NCBI GenBank assembly: GCA_029641185.1
Contig: JAPWGK010000017.1
Coordinates: forward strand, 1,054,001-1,118,000
Reading direction: 5' to 3'
Length of the DNA stretch: 64,000 bases
Source: Pseudofabraea citricarpa
Lineage: Eukaryota > Ascomycota > Leotiomycetes > Helotiales > Dermateaceae
Shown one piece after another: positions 53,776-64,000 of this stretch; the first letter of the stretch is position 1; every line of letters begins with the position of its first letter. The notes under the pieces are model-generated. The model had not been told where the DNA came from and did no database searches. It saw nothing but the letters and a program-made list of their open reading frames with translations. Made by a program: the position numbers and the translations under genes.

Positions 53776-54972
53776 ATGGGGACTCAGCATACGGGGCGCC
53801 AAGGTGATGACTTCTGGTGGTTTTTCAATGATACCGAGAGTTTAACATCATAGCAGTGTTGCTAGTCTGACACAGACTCTCTCGTCGGATATCGTACGAG
53901 GTGTATCTGAGTATGGACGAACGTATGCTGCATACGGACGAGAAGGTAAGAGGGAAACGATAAGACCCAACGAAAATGAGAGTACTGATTTGGTAGAATA
54001 CGGGCTACCGATAGATGAAGCAGAACTTGATAGGATTGATATGTCACATGAGAAATACAAGATGCTTCTTGGAAACCGAACGTTTCTCTCTTCAATTGGC
54101 GAACATCCTCAGCGAATCCTTGATTTGGGAACTGGCACAGGTGAGTTCCTTATTATTTCTACCGAAACTTGCTTATGTTTGAGATGAAAAGGGATATGGG
54201 CTATCGAGGTAGCTGAACTGTATCCTTCAGCTGAGGTGTGTTCTGCTTATGTACCAAAGTCTACCCGCTTATAAGAGAAGGTCTACGGAATTGATATTGC
54301 ACCGACTCAGCCGCAATGGTAGTATCTCCCTTTGATGAAGGCCACTTTACTAACTTCATAAGGGTTCCACCAAACCTTCGATTCGAAATCGATGATATTG
54401 AGATGCCCTGGACATGGCAGCACAACACTTTCGATTTCATCTTCGCAAGAGATCTTCTTCTTTCGATTCGGGACTGGCCGAATCTCGTTCATCAATGTTA
54501 CGAGTAGGTTCCTCTCAAAGCCCAGAATCAGGATTAAAAAAACCGCAGGAACATCAAGCCCGGAGGCAGTATAGAACTCCAAAGCGTGCACCCCAAACTC
54601 CTCTGCGACGATACCAGCACGCCCTACTCGAGCGGGCTGATGGATTTCAGCCGTCAGGCTCTCTCCGCCTCGAGCGCATGCGGCACCCCTTTGGACGACT
54701 GTACGCGGTATAAAGACTACCTCACCGAAGCAGGATTCCAAGACGTCACCGAGACGCGCTACAAGTTGCCATCCTCCCCCTGGCCTCGAGACCCTCGCTT
54801 AAAGCTCATCGGCGCGTTCGAGATCCACAACCTGCTCCATGGGCTATCTGGCATGAGTCTTAGGATGTTCTCCAGAGCCTGGGGCTGGTCCCCGGAGCAG
54901 ACGGAAGTCTTCCTCGTTAATGTCAGGAAGGACCTGAGGAATCTGAGGTATCATACTTATTATGAGTTGTGA
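53776..54972 (+). CDS. LaeA-like SAM methyltransferase, probable frameshift near start
   Basis: Six clear exon blocks are about 53852-53945, 53997-54140, 54192-54235, 54281-54318, 54363-54503 and 54549-54972 (introns 44-51 bp, all in phase), ending at a normal stop. Motifs are VSEYGRTYAAY, LPIDEAELDRIDMSHEKY, the SAM-binding RILDLGTGTGIWAIEVAELYP, IDIAPTQPQWVPPN, FDFIFARDL and IKPGGSIELQS, as in the TAM/LaeA-like family of fungal methyltransferases. The reading frame upstream of 53852 ends in a stop (TAA near 53842) without an ATG. The other frame from ATG 53776 gives DDFWWFFNDTESLTS, which would continue naturally into SSVASLTQTL if one base near 53849-53852 were absent. It may be a pseudogene, an assembly error, or have an unrecognised splice. 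Intact length would be about 319 residues. Confidence 0.7.
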
Positions 54973-56240
54973 GTTTTCCTCGTCCGTCTATCCGCCGGCA
55001 ACGTTATCCACTGCCGTCGAGCCGATGCTGATCTGTCCGTGTAGCATTGTCGTCCGTGGCACAAAACCTTTGGATGCTAGGCCGTAGCGGATGGATGTAT
55101 GCTATGCTTGTGAGTGTTGTTGTATATTTAGAGTTCGATGGCTTGGTTACCGGTGTTAGTCCTATTTTGAATATACTATTACTCGTCTAGATATGATCAA
55201 TCAAGGGGTCGAGCAAGGTGACATATTGAAGAAGAGAAAGCAAAAATAAGTGACCTTCGTTCTTTACCTACCTATCCATACCATTTATTCCTCCCCAATC
55301 AACTTATATATGAGACCGTCGAGCTCAAAACTTTCTCCCTCGGCAGTCCTGAAGTTTGTTTGGTAGCCGTTTTCATGACCATACTTCCAATATAAACAAA
55401 TTGGGGTGCTACGCTGATATGCATATCGGCACGTAGAAACTCAGCAAGTCCCTAATGATTACCCAAGCATCATGTCGTCTACTATAAGAGAGAGCAACGC
55501 CACATAAAATATTACAATGCCAAAGGTATCTGAGCAAGCATTCCAACCGTCAGATCAATGAACAACGCAAGGTTGTGGGAGGTACGAGATCACATGCTGT
55601 TTTTCATGCTCCGCTCTCGAAAGATTGCAATATCTATCGAGAAATACGCGGGGGAGTCAATGCGTCATTCTTTTCTGCTGTAGGTGTTTTAGTGACAACA
55701 GCATTCTTGGTGACAGCGAAATCTTCAAGAATAAGAAGCCATCTAAGTGAGGTGACTAACGTTTTGATTCCGGCTTACGCAGCCGCAGGGGATCTGTCTT
55801 GCCTGGTCGTGCTGGCGGTGACGAGTGTCGCATGCTTCAAGCTGCTACTTGGATTGGCTCGAATGTAAAGGAAATCTAAAGGAACAAGCTGAAGTGAACA
55901 AGATCAAAATCACTGGCTACGAAGGATCTATTGGTGAGCTATGTGAATAACCTCCCAATATCCAAAATGGCTATCAAGCGTTATCTGATTCAAGAGTACA
56001 ACCAATGTTAAAGGGGCGCTCTCTACTTGCTGTCGAGAATACCTATATCAAATTTCCTCAAATCCCGCATATTTCGTTTCCCGAAGGAATTTTGAAGGCA
56101 AAGGCTGGCACACACCATCGATGACGATATCCCTGCCACGCTCGCTTGATAATTCTTCGACTAAAGACAAAAGGTGTGCGTGCGGTGCTGCGCAATATCG
56201 CAAAATCATAGTAGAATAAAACTGCTTAGCTCGTGCCTAC
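54973..56240. other. 1.3 kb region without a supported gene
   Basis: Only short frames occur. One 97-codon frame (55575-55868, plus strand) has two hydrophobic stretches but no ATG before its last codon, so it was not called. The right part is the 3' flank of the small gene at 56241. Confidence 0.5.
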
Positions 56241-56618
56241 CTAGCAGGATGGGATGAAACCGATGAATGAGCCTAGTACCAACCTAGAACCAAGCCAACG
56301 AAGGAAACGGTAGATCCAAGAAGATTCTGTTCCCGGCGAGCTCTGAACCTCGTCTCTGGCCCAAATAATATCCCACGCAAGAAGTTCCGATTCTCCAGCC
56401 GTAAAGGTTCGGTCGAAGAAGTAGGCGCATAGATGGTCATAGTCCCACTCGTACAGAGCTTTGCCCTTCATGTCCATTTCTCGCACAGCTGATAGGAACC
56501 ATAATCCACTGATGTTGCGCTGTCGAGCCCAGCTTTCCATCCAGTCGCGGACCTCTTCTGTAGTGCCATCTCGGGAAGGAAAGTCGTTGATGTAGGAGTG
56601 AATTTGGTTCTTGTCCAT
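56241..56618 (-). CDS. Small hypothetical protein, 125 residues
   Basis: A single ORF begins with ATG at 56618. I do not recognise the family. The protein is rich in Trp, Asp and Glu (DWMESWARQRNISGLWFL, YEWDYDHLCAYFFDR, LLAWDIIWARDEV). It ends with a basic and hydrophobic tail (WIYRFLRWLGSRLVLGSFIGF) that could be a membrane-associated helix. The composition looks protein-like and unlike the AT-rich flanks, which is the main reason to call it. There is no signal peptide. Neighbours suggest no function; an additional exon is possible. Confidence 0.5.
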   Translation of the reverse strand: MDKNQIHSYINDFPSRDGTTEEVRDWMESWARQRNISGLWFLSAVREMDMKGKALYEWDYDHLCAYFFDRTFTAGESELLAWDIIWARDEVQSSPGTESSWIYRFLRWLGSRLVLGSFIGFIPSC

Positions 56619-57424
56619 TTGAGTGTTGGCTGGATTGCTAACTGGAGAACTGGAATTTGTGATTCGTGTTCAGATGAGGCTGGAGCTGGCTTGGAATCAG
56701 GATGTTAGCATGCTGCTACTTATTTCGGAGATGGAACAAATCTTACCGCTATCTAAAATCCTCGCGTCTTCTCTTGATTGATTAGATGATTTGTATTTAC
56801 ATACACAGAGCGCAACAAGCTAACGTTAGGTGCTTGATAGTAACGGTAAAATTTGGAGTTGATATTGTGTATCATTCTACAGTTTTGTGCCTAGTAAGCA
56901 GTCTTTATTCTTTAAAGAGGTATGTTTATATCTGAGCCTACATAAATTCATTGTTCTGTATTTTTCTTCTTCTATAGCCTTCATGAAAAAGCAAGAAACT
57001 TCCACTCTTTATGAAGTTTGGAAATCAATTGAGTGCCAGGTCGCCTGCGTCGGAGAAGTTTTCCTTGTTAGACTTGTAGATATATTATTTTTCAAAACTT
57101 GTTTACTGTCTTTTAATCTTTAAATACCTCATAATGATGAGTCACTTTGTCCCTTTAAATTCATATATTATTTCGTTGTTAAATACTACTTCTTACACCA
57201 AGCAAGTGAAAATAGGTTACACAAAAAGTGGTTTGAAAAGAACTTGAAATTTAATACCCGAAAAATTCAACACAGGAAGCGAGTTGAACCAAATTTTCAA
57301 ATAGAATATATGTTTTTTGAGTGCATTACTAATGTGAAGGCCCTGTTCGGAAAGTCTACACGAGACAGTTTTGAATAGAGAAACGGGAACAGAACCGGCA
57401 AAGTAAAGGCCTCAAGGTATAGTC
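56619..57424. other. AT-rich intergenic region, no gene
   Basis: About 800 bp of AT-rich sequence lies between the start of the small ORF and the stop of the SDR gene. Nothing could be supported. Confidence 0.55.
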
Positions 57425-58464
57425 TTAAATTCCAAAAGATAACTGCTGATCTAATACTTCTCGGATCATGTCTTCGCCCGACTTCCAATTTATGCCCAGT
57501 AGCTTGTCTGCCTTGGAGGAATCAACAGTCGATGTCTCATCGAATGGCGGCTGGAGCCTGACATCCACACTCGGATATTCGTCTTTGATCAGACGAACTA
57601 TATCCTCCCACTTAAACTTGGGTGCAGAGAGCAGAATCTCTTCTCCAGTCTCAAGCGGCACCTCCAAAAGTTTAAGATGTGCTTCGGCAACATCCTGCAC
57701 GTGCACACAAATAGGAGGGAATAGCGGCTTTTCGGATCGAAGGGAGGCGTCCAAAAGAGCATTGATGCCGCTGATATCCTGAGCAGACTTTTGGATGAGG
57801 CTTTTGCCGAGTACAAATGTAGGGTGAAGAGTGATCAGAGTAAACTCTGGCTTGTACTCGTTTACAAATCTTTGTGACGACTGGTGCGCCAAGATTTTCG
57901 AGGCCTGGTATTTCAATCCGTGTCCAACAAAACCTTCGGGGAATTCCATCTCACGGTCCACGGTGAGATCTACGTTACTGTTTTCTGGGGAGGCTATGAG
58001 CTTGAGGAAAGAGATGGAGAATTGTTGCACGTACCCTTTATCACAAGGTCATTGGCCTCCAGAGAACCCATTGGCATCAAAGCTATAACAGAGGATGTGA
58101 TGATGACCTTTTTGATGGTCGGGACTTTTTTTGCAGCCTGTAAAACTGACTCCGTCCCCCGAACGGCTGGTTTGATATAATCATTTTCGAGATCCACGCC
58201 GGTGCCTGGCATGGGCGACGCCAGGTGAAAGATATAGTCTACTCCATTTAGCAGACCTTCAAATGCGTCAACTTTAGTAATGTCGGCGACGATGACGAAT
58301 TCGAGTTCCCCAGAAGATGACGCAAACAGATCTTTGAGCGGTTGTATTTGTTCGACATTTCTCACGCTCAACCGAACATGATAGCCAGCTTTTAGTGTCT
58401 CCTGGACGACTTGGGACCCTATGAACCCGGTTGCGCCAGTAATGAAGATCAATTTGTTGGCCAT
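57425..58464 (-). CDS. NAD(P)-dependent SDR, dihydroflavonol-4-reductase-like
   Basis: Exons on the minus strand are 58464-58035 and 57984-57425 with a 50-bp intron, giving 329 residues. The protein is an extended short-chain dehydrogenase. The coenzyme motif is GATGFIG (about 9-15), followed by ADITKVDAFEGLLNGVDYIFHLASPMP, KKVIITSSV (catalytic Ser region), and a catalytic YQASK after GFVGHGLK. The C-terminal substrate domain contains IHPT-like LHPTFVLGKSL and VHVQDVAEAHLKLLE. Relatives reduce aldehydes and ketones such as methylglyoxal, dihydroflavonols or metabolite intermediates in the cytosol. It is divergent from the tautomerase gene across a 583-bp promoter with a tandem repeat, which suggests shared control. 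Confidence 0.92.
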
Positions 58465-59047
58465 TTTTGCTTTCTTTCTGTTTCGAGAATGAGAACGTCA
58501 AGCTGCAAATTCAATGAAACGCCAACCTTTTTGGCGGACGGCAAGACAAATGTACTTGAACACATTTCATAACAGACGCCATAACCTCAAATATTATAAA
58601 TCACCCCGTTCAGACTGTTATCAGGTCATTATTTGATCACTTATCAAAAGAATAGTAATCCGTAGAATAACATTTAGACAAAACTAATCAGAGGATAGTA
58701 ATCAGTGTATAGTAATCAAAGTATACTAATCAGAGTATTGTAATGAAAGGATTATTTAGTTACTCATCGAGATCGTCTTCAGAATATCACCCCACTGGAT
58801 TATTAATACTTGCTTGGCAACCCACTATAGCTACAGCTAGACCTCGGTATCATGTAGGCATTCATGTCCCAGAGTTGCCTATATATTAGCAAACCCTCAA
58901 ACTTTGTTTCTCGCCAGTATAGCAACTTCAGTCATACTAGCCCAAGGTCCCCCGATTCAAAACTCAGAAGCCCATCTCGTTCGAGACTAGTCATAACTTT
59001 GACAGGTATTCTTAAAAGTTAGAAACATCAACCTCGCTTCGGTTACC
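58465..59047. promoter_or_regulatory. Divergent SDR/tautomerase promoter
   Basis: The 583-bp region separates two diverging enzyme genes. It contains five tandem 14-bp units at 58683-58752 and a diverged sixth unit near 58654. No ORF is supported. Confidence 0.6.
58683..58752 (+). repeat. 14-bp tandem repeat, 5 copies
   Basis: Units at 58683, 58697, 58711, 58725 and 58739 fit the consensus AGTAATCAGAGTAT, with the first four nearly identical and the last diverged (TGTAATGAAAGGAT). The spacing is exact. A loose extra copy (AGTAATCCGTAGAAT) lies about 30 bp before the array. Confidence 0.92.
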
Positions 59048-59488
59048 ATGCCTCTTTGGAACATTTACCACCCTCCCGGTACCTTCGAGGACAATGCTTC
59101 TAAGGAAGCACTCTCCAAAGACATCACAAAGATCTATGTGGCCAGTGGTCTCCCAGCGTTCTATGTCGTTGTGAACTTTTTGAAGTTGGAAGTCGGAAAT
59201 ACGTGGATTGGTGGAGAGCAGCACAAGGACAAGCCATTTATTAGACTTGTCATTGATCACATTGCTATCCGCCTGGATAATGCGGACGAAGTGTACTTGA
59301 AGTTGGTAACAGCTATCGATAATACCTTGAAACCTCACATTGCAGACAAAGGGTATGACTGGGAGTTTCATATTGATGAGACTGAAAGAAGGCTTTGGAA
59401 GATCAATGGACTCATTCCGCCTCCTTGGAAGAGCGATGAGGAGAAGCTCTGGGTAAAGGAAAACAAGCCAGTACCTTGGAACTCCTAA
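59048..59488 (+). CDS. Tautomerase-superfamily protein (cis-CaaD-like)
   Basis: A single exon encodes 146 residues. The ATG is followed directly by Pro (MPLWNIYHPPGTF), giving the N-terminal catalytic proline typical of the tautomerase superfamily after Met removal. DITKIYVASGLPAFYVVV, VEVGN-like LEVGNTWIG and FIRLVIDHIAIRLD are conserved in the fungal oxalocrotonate-tautomerase-like (Tautomerase_3) family. The C-terminus ends GYDWEFHIDETERRLWKINGLIPPP. Members catalyse keto-enol tautomerisation or hydration of small unsaturated acids; the physiological substrate in fungi is generally unknown. The divergent SDR partner may act on the same carbonyl metabolite. Confidence 0.9.
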   Translation: MPLWNIYHPPGTFEDNASKEALSKDITKIYVASGLPAFYVVVNFLKLEVGNTWIGGEQHKDKPFIRLVIDHIAIRLDNADEVYLKLVTAIDNTLKPHIADKGYDWEFHIDETERRLWKINGLIPPPWKSDEEKLWVKENKPVPWNS

Positions 59489-62477
59489 ACGGCGAATTGG
59501 TTCCTTTGCGATATGCGGAAGAGTCTATGAAAGGGTCGGTTTCCTGTTGGGCTATTGGTAAATTCTAGGGTCAAGCAATTGAAAAGCAATTAAAACATTT
59601 GCTTCTGACAAGTACCGAGTTTGATGGGAATTTCTTATAATGTCGGCCAATGCAGTGGATTCATTGCTCAAATAACATGTGGTAGAAGTAATTGTCAATC
59701 ACTTCACGAATACGTAAATCCCTCTAGTGAATCAATAAATACAGATTGATTATAAGAAACATCACAACAACAAATTATACCTTCTATTATATATTTCGGG
59801 GGCGGAAAATACTTGATAATTTTTAGCCCAAGAAGATATTTCGTAATCATTTTCAATGACAAATTTGATGTGCGAAGAACCGAGGCAGCAACACGAAGCT
59901 GTATCACTAAACATGCCGAAATATCTCTATCCTCACCGCTTGCGATAAGCGAGCTTTTTCGTCACAGATGGTTCCCAAAATTTTGGCCTACTCGAAAGCG
60001 CCTCCTTTCTTTAGGTACTGTCTTCGGGAGGCAAACGAAAAATGCGAAGGAAAAATAATGCCCATATAATAACTTCACGATACTGAGACTGAAATTTGTA
60101 TGTCTTTAAAGAAAAGCTTGAAAGTTCTGGTCAGGTGTTGTAGAGTCTAAACAACCCGTATACAAGATAAGACTGATACGCGTTAACAGGCTTTAAAATC
60201 AAGATACTAACCTTAGATTTTAATACAAGTACTGCAAATCTTCCAAAAAATAGCATCCACCCTTTCCCAGTCACTTCTTTAACAATATTGTCAGTTAATA
60301 GATGTATAACACGTAACTAGCGGGTGCCTTTATTACACACTTTTGTAAACGCTGCTTTTATACTTTCCAGGCCTCCTCAATAGACCAGCTTTTTTTTTAG
60401 TCTTCGGAAAGTAATACTATGTGAGTGTGCTTTAAGAGGTAGTAGACGAGGTGTTATTAATTGAAGGGACTTTTAACACGTGACTCTCCAATGCTTTTGT
60501 TATACGTCTTCCCTTCAAGAGCTGGATCATCCAGCATTTTTTTTGACTTAACTGGCGGAGCGGAGCTTGGACTACTTTATCATTCTGCTGAAAATCATTC
60601 GAGGTGGTCCCATGTTATTAAGACTCTTCTTTCAACTCCCCTTCTCTTCACAAACGGTTTCTATTATATTAGTGATCCTGTTAGTGAAATAGCGTTCTTA
60701 ATAAAAATCTTTTAAATGCAAATTATATTTATTCTTCTTATAGATCTATTCTAACTTTCAAAGTTAAGAATCAAGCCCCCTTACAAGAGTCTGGTTGTTG
60801 ACCATGAACGTCGCCATACAATAAGCCTGTTTCACGACCATTTTCAGAAGTAGCTTATATTAATATCTTCTTATTGATTTGGTATTATATATATCTAAAA
60901 AGGCCACCCAATATATCTTTCCAGCACATATTTACAAATGTAGCTCTAACATTATAAATATATTTACTAACCTTTCATTCTTTTAACGCACTTAGTATAA
61001 CATTTTGCAACGACAATGTACGGAGAAAAATCAGGTGGGGAGGGAGCTTTTAGTAAGGTGTCATAAAGTATTTTTGAACTCGAAAATGATAGAGGTAGAT
61101 ATGTAATGCTCCGCTTAGTGGGGTGGTGATGGGGATTATCGTTAAGAAAACCCTCGAAGTAATAATATTTTGAGTCTTACTTATCACTCAATAGCATTGG
61201 GGTGTTCTTGTCTGTATCGTGGGTTATGAAACAGCGATGTTCATACCGAGAGTTGTTAAACGGAACTCGCAGTAATAAAAACCGAAAATACAGCCATAGT
61301 TCTAACAATTTGGGAAACAATCTGGGAGTTTGTCGTTGGTTTGAACACAGAAGTAGTAACGAGATGATACAGAAACAGCTGTGAAGAAATGAGACTATAA
61401 GCGACATGAATGAGGTACTATATTCTAAGGAATATAAATTTAGGTAGTGTTTATATCATTAGTTGAAACATTCCCTTGAATTCTCGCTCCTAATAGCAAT
61501 ACTAGTCGATCTCCCTTTAAAATAAAATAAGAATGATAGTCAGAATCAAATTGATCTGCAGGATAGTGGAGCCGTCTAGAAGATCAAGGAAGTAGCTGCT
61601 CGAATCCTAGGAGCCTCGCCAATCTGTATCGACAAATTCTCTTTCGGCCGAGGGTGATTTGCGGGTCCCCGGTTTAGAACTACCGGCACAGTTAGAACCC
61701 CTCTTGAACTGGTGAAATCTTGGCTGCAATGATACCATCAAATTACTAGGATACTATCTACTTTGTGATTGCTGAATTTAATTTGCTGCTAGATATCTTG
61801 CTGTCTACTTGATATCTTTGTAGAATGGCACTCAAAGGATTAGATCTCGGCAAGTAAAAATGAAGCACTAGTTAAGTATTCTGAAGGCTGCGCAAACGCA
61901 AGCTTTGCCAATCTGATGTGAAATCCATCTAGCTATATTAACGTATGAAGAACAATAGTATACTTGCATGATACATTCAGCCGATAGCGGGGCCATGATT
62001 TGCCAATGCTGCAAGTACATACCTTTCAAGCAGGTGATATCGATAAATTGCTTTATCTCTATGCATTGGATAACAGATGTGGAAATGATAGACAAGATGA
62101 TCTTTCAAGTGAGTAGTACATGGAGTTTTCTGCCTTGAAATCTCTATCGGCCCTACTTTATGATCAGGATAGAATCAATGATTGACAATTTTGGTCTGAT
62201 CACCTACTATATCGCCATCAGGACAGAGATCGGAGGTAGCCCATTGCAGCTTCTAAGGGATTTCAAGTTGTTTTTAGACTATTTACCGTTCCATGGGAAG
62301 GACCGAGATGAGAACCTCCGAAGTTGTCCAGCAAAATGAACAGGAACAGGTTATAAAATGATCATTCAACCCTCTGAAATTTAAAGATACCCTTTCCCTA
62401 AGTACCAGCAGTCACTTTTCTGATTTGTCCCTTCTAATACTCTCTGTTGCTGAACTGCTACAAATAGAAGATCATTC
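59489..62477. other. 3 kb AT-rich gene-free region, possibly decayed repeats
   Basis: No ORF above about 95 codons has coding character. The sequence is rich in A/T runs, TA steps and stop codons in all frames, with a more GC-balanced patch near 61560-61740. This is what sequence damaged by repeat-induced point mutation would look like, but no transposon protein remains recognisable. Confidence 0.45.
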
Positions 62478-64000
62478 ATGATGCTCTCTTTCATTTTACG
62501 AGCCATAGTGCTGCTCAGCACCATTCCAGACGCATTTGGCCACGCCATTGCTGCCCGCAACACTTTGTCTCTCAGAATAAGAGATGATGCTGGAACGTGT
62601 CAGTCTGCAGTATGCATTTCTAATTTACCGTCAAGAGCTATTGTAGTACATGTCTGACTGTTACCAGTGCCAAGCGCTAGCTCTGGACTTTGGGGACAGG
62701 CTTTACTACCCATCCAACGACCCCCAATTCCGAATATGGGACCAGAAACAGCAGGAAGTTGTCTACGCTTGTCGTGTAGAGCCCTCGTCAGCCGAAGAAG
62801 TATCAAGAATTTTACAAATTTTGGTAGAGAAGTGGTGCAGGTTTGCAGTGAAGTGCGGCGGCCATTCCCGATTTGCTGATGACTCAAACTCAGTCGGTGG
62901 TGTTACTATCGACTTAGGGCTCTTAAACTCCGTGGAGCTGGCAGCTGATAACCAGACGGCTCGTATTGGCGGAGGAACAACCTCAAATCAAGGCTTCGAA
63001 GCTCTCAACCCACTCAACCTGTCATATGTTGGAGGAAGAGTCGGAAGTGTCGGCCTCGGTGGGTTCACACTAGGTGGTGGGACTTCAGTAGTCTCTGCTG
63101 AGTATGGATGGGCTTTGGACAATGTTTTCACATACGAGGTTGGATTTGAGAGTCTATATTTGTATTTGTCCCATACTGATGTGTACAGGTTGTATTGGCA
63201 AATTCCACAATTGTGTCCGTATCTGAAGACCAGCATCCCGACTTGTACTTCGCTCTTCGAGGGGGAGGAAACAATTTTGGTGTTGTCACTTCCTTCACAG
63301 TCCGTGTCTTTGAACAAGGTGCTGTATTCACAGGCTCGCGCACCTACGGCGACAATGTAACACATCAGGTCATTGAAGCAGCAGAGAGAGTGTTCACCGT
63401 TGAGGATCATGACCCTTATGTTGGTCTCGAGTACACCTACACATATGTTCCCAGTGAAGACCGATTCACGACGTCAATCGTGCAGCGCTATTCACAGCCG
63501 CTGGTAAACTCTCCTGTATTTGACGAACTCAACCTTATCCCCTCCGAGTCAAATTCTTCCTCGATCCGTACATTGGCAGAAAGCACTAGTGTAGGCCCAG
63601 CTCTCGGGGTCACAAGGTCAGCTCAAACAAAGCAAAGACTGTATTTTCAAAAATGCTAATATATGCTAGAAATGTTTTCGATACTCTCACCCACTTCCCA
63701 TCTTTGGAGCTGAGCCAAAAAGCATTGGAGATATACAAGGAGGAAGTACAATCAGTAAAGAATGTAACTGGCATTACCCCAAGGTGGATCACATATTCGA
63801 TACCGGCCGGAGCAATTCGCAGCATGAAGCAAAGGGGAGGAAATGCTCTTGGTATCGATGTGGAGGGACATTTAATTAGTGAGTAGCAACCCACCACGCT
63901 TGTACTTGATTGGATTAAAATGCTTACTGTAACATAGTTGTTCTAATCACAGCCGGTTGGACAAACAGAGATGATGACGAAAGGGTTCTATCATTTGCTC
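62478..64000 (+). CDS. Secreted FAD-linked oxidase, berberine-bridge-like (partial)
   Basis: Exons are 62478-62609, 62668-63138, 63189-63616, 63670-63878 and 63938 to beyond the right edge, with introns of 50-59 bp that all keep frame. The ATG at 62478 starts a signal peptide (MLSFILRAIVLLSTIPDAFG). The FAD domain shows VEPSSAEEVSRILQ, the flavin-linking CGGHSRF, a long GRVGSVGLGGFTLGGG loop and, after the second intron, LYFALRGGGNNFGVVTSFTV. The loop where bicovalent relatives have a cysteine reads YVGGRVGSVG, so attachment is probably only through His. The visible part ends TAGWTNRDDDERVLSFA; the C-terminal berberine-bridge segment is outside. It is an extracellular oxidase of unknown substrate. 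Confidence 0.88.

Noticed and set aside
55575..55868. 97-codon plus-strand frame with two hydrophobic stretches
   Set aside because: It has no ATG before its final codon and no plausible splice partner or family similarity.

Overview
This 64 kb window is nuclear DNA of a filamentous ascomycete (Pezizomycotina). Multi-exon genes are separated by short introns, mostly 44-60 bp, with GTAAGT-like donors, CTAAC-like branch points and AG acceptors. The families are typical of these fungi: a Zn2Cys6-type regulator, a SAT4/rhodopsin-like membrane protein, secreted berberine-bridge-like flavin oxidases, an ankyrin protein with a STAND-type N-domain, a LaeA-like methyltransferase and an MFS sugar transporter. 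A leotiomycete is possible, but the sequence alone does not fix the class. All exon boundaries were read by eye from splice motifs and frame continuity.

Layout. 1-11 kb: the 3' part of a fungal transcription factor, a secreted GH3 beta-glucosidase, a seven-helix SAT4-type protein on the minus strand, an apparently empty 2.8 kb, and a secreted FAD oxidase. 12.5-35.5 kb: the core of the window, an exopolysaccharide locus matching the galactosaminogalactan (GAG) cluster known from Aspergillus fumigatus. Its genes are a GH114 endo-galactosaminidase (ega3-like A), a CE18 deacetylase (agd3-like A), a UDP-glucose 4-epimerase (uge3-like), a giant membrane GT4 synthase (gtb3-like), a GH135 spherulin-4 hydrolase (sph3-like), a second GH114 (B) and a second CE18 deacetylase (B). 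36-37.8 kb: a bacterial-type phosphohexomutase. 38-49 kb: an ankyrin/STAND-N protein, a 1218-residue class 3 lipase and a sugar transporter. 49-59.5 kb: an O-methyltransferase, a LaeA-like methyltransferase with a probable one-base frameshift near its start, a small orphan, and a divergent SDR/tautomerase pair. 59.5-62.5 kb: AT-rich sequence without genes. 62.5 kb to the edge: a second secreted FAD oxidase, cut by the window end.

How the GAG-type genes would work together (family knowledge applied to this locus): the epimerase makes UDP-galactose and UDP-GalNAc; the GT4 protein polymerises and, through its helices, may export the chain; the deacetylases convert GalNAc to cationic galactosamine so the polymer adheres; the GH114 and GH135 enzymes trim or release the polymer. 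The locus differs from the five-gene Aspergillus set because the GH114 and CE18 genes are each present twice, in unlike forms. The mutase next to it could feed hexose-1-phosphate into the same sugar-nucleotide pool, but this is inferred from position only.
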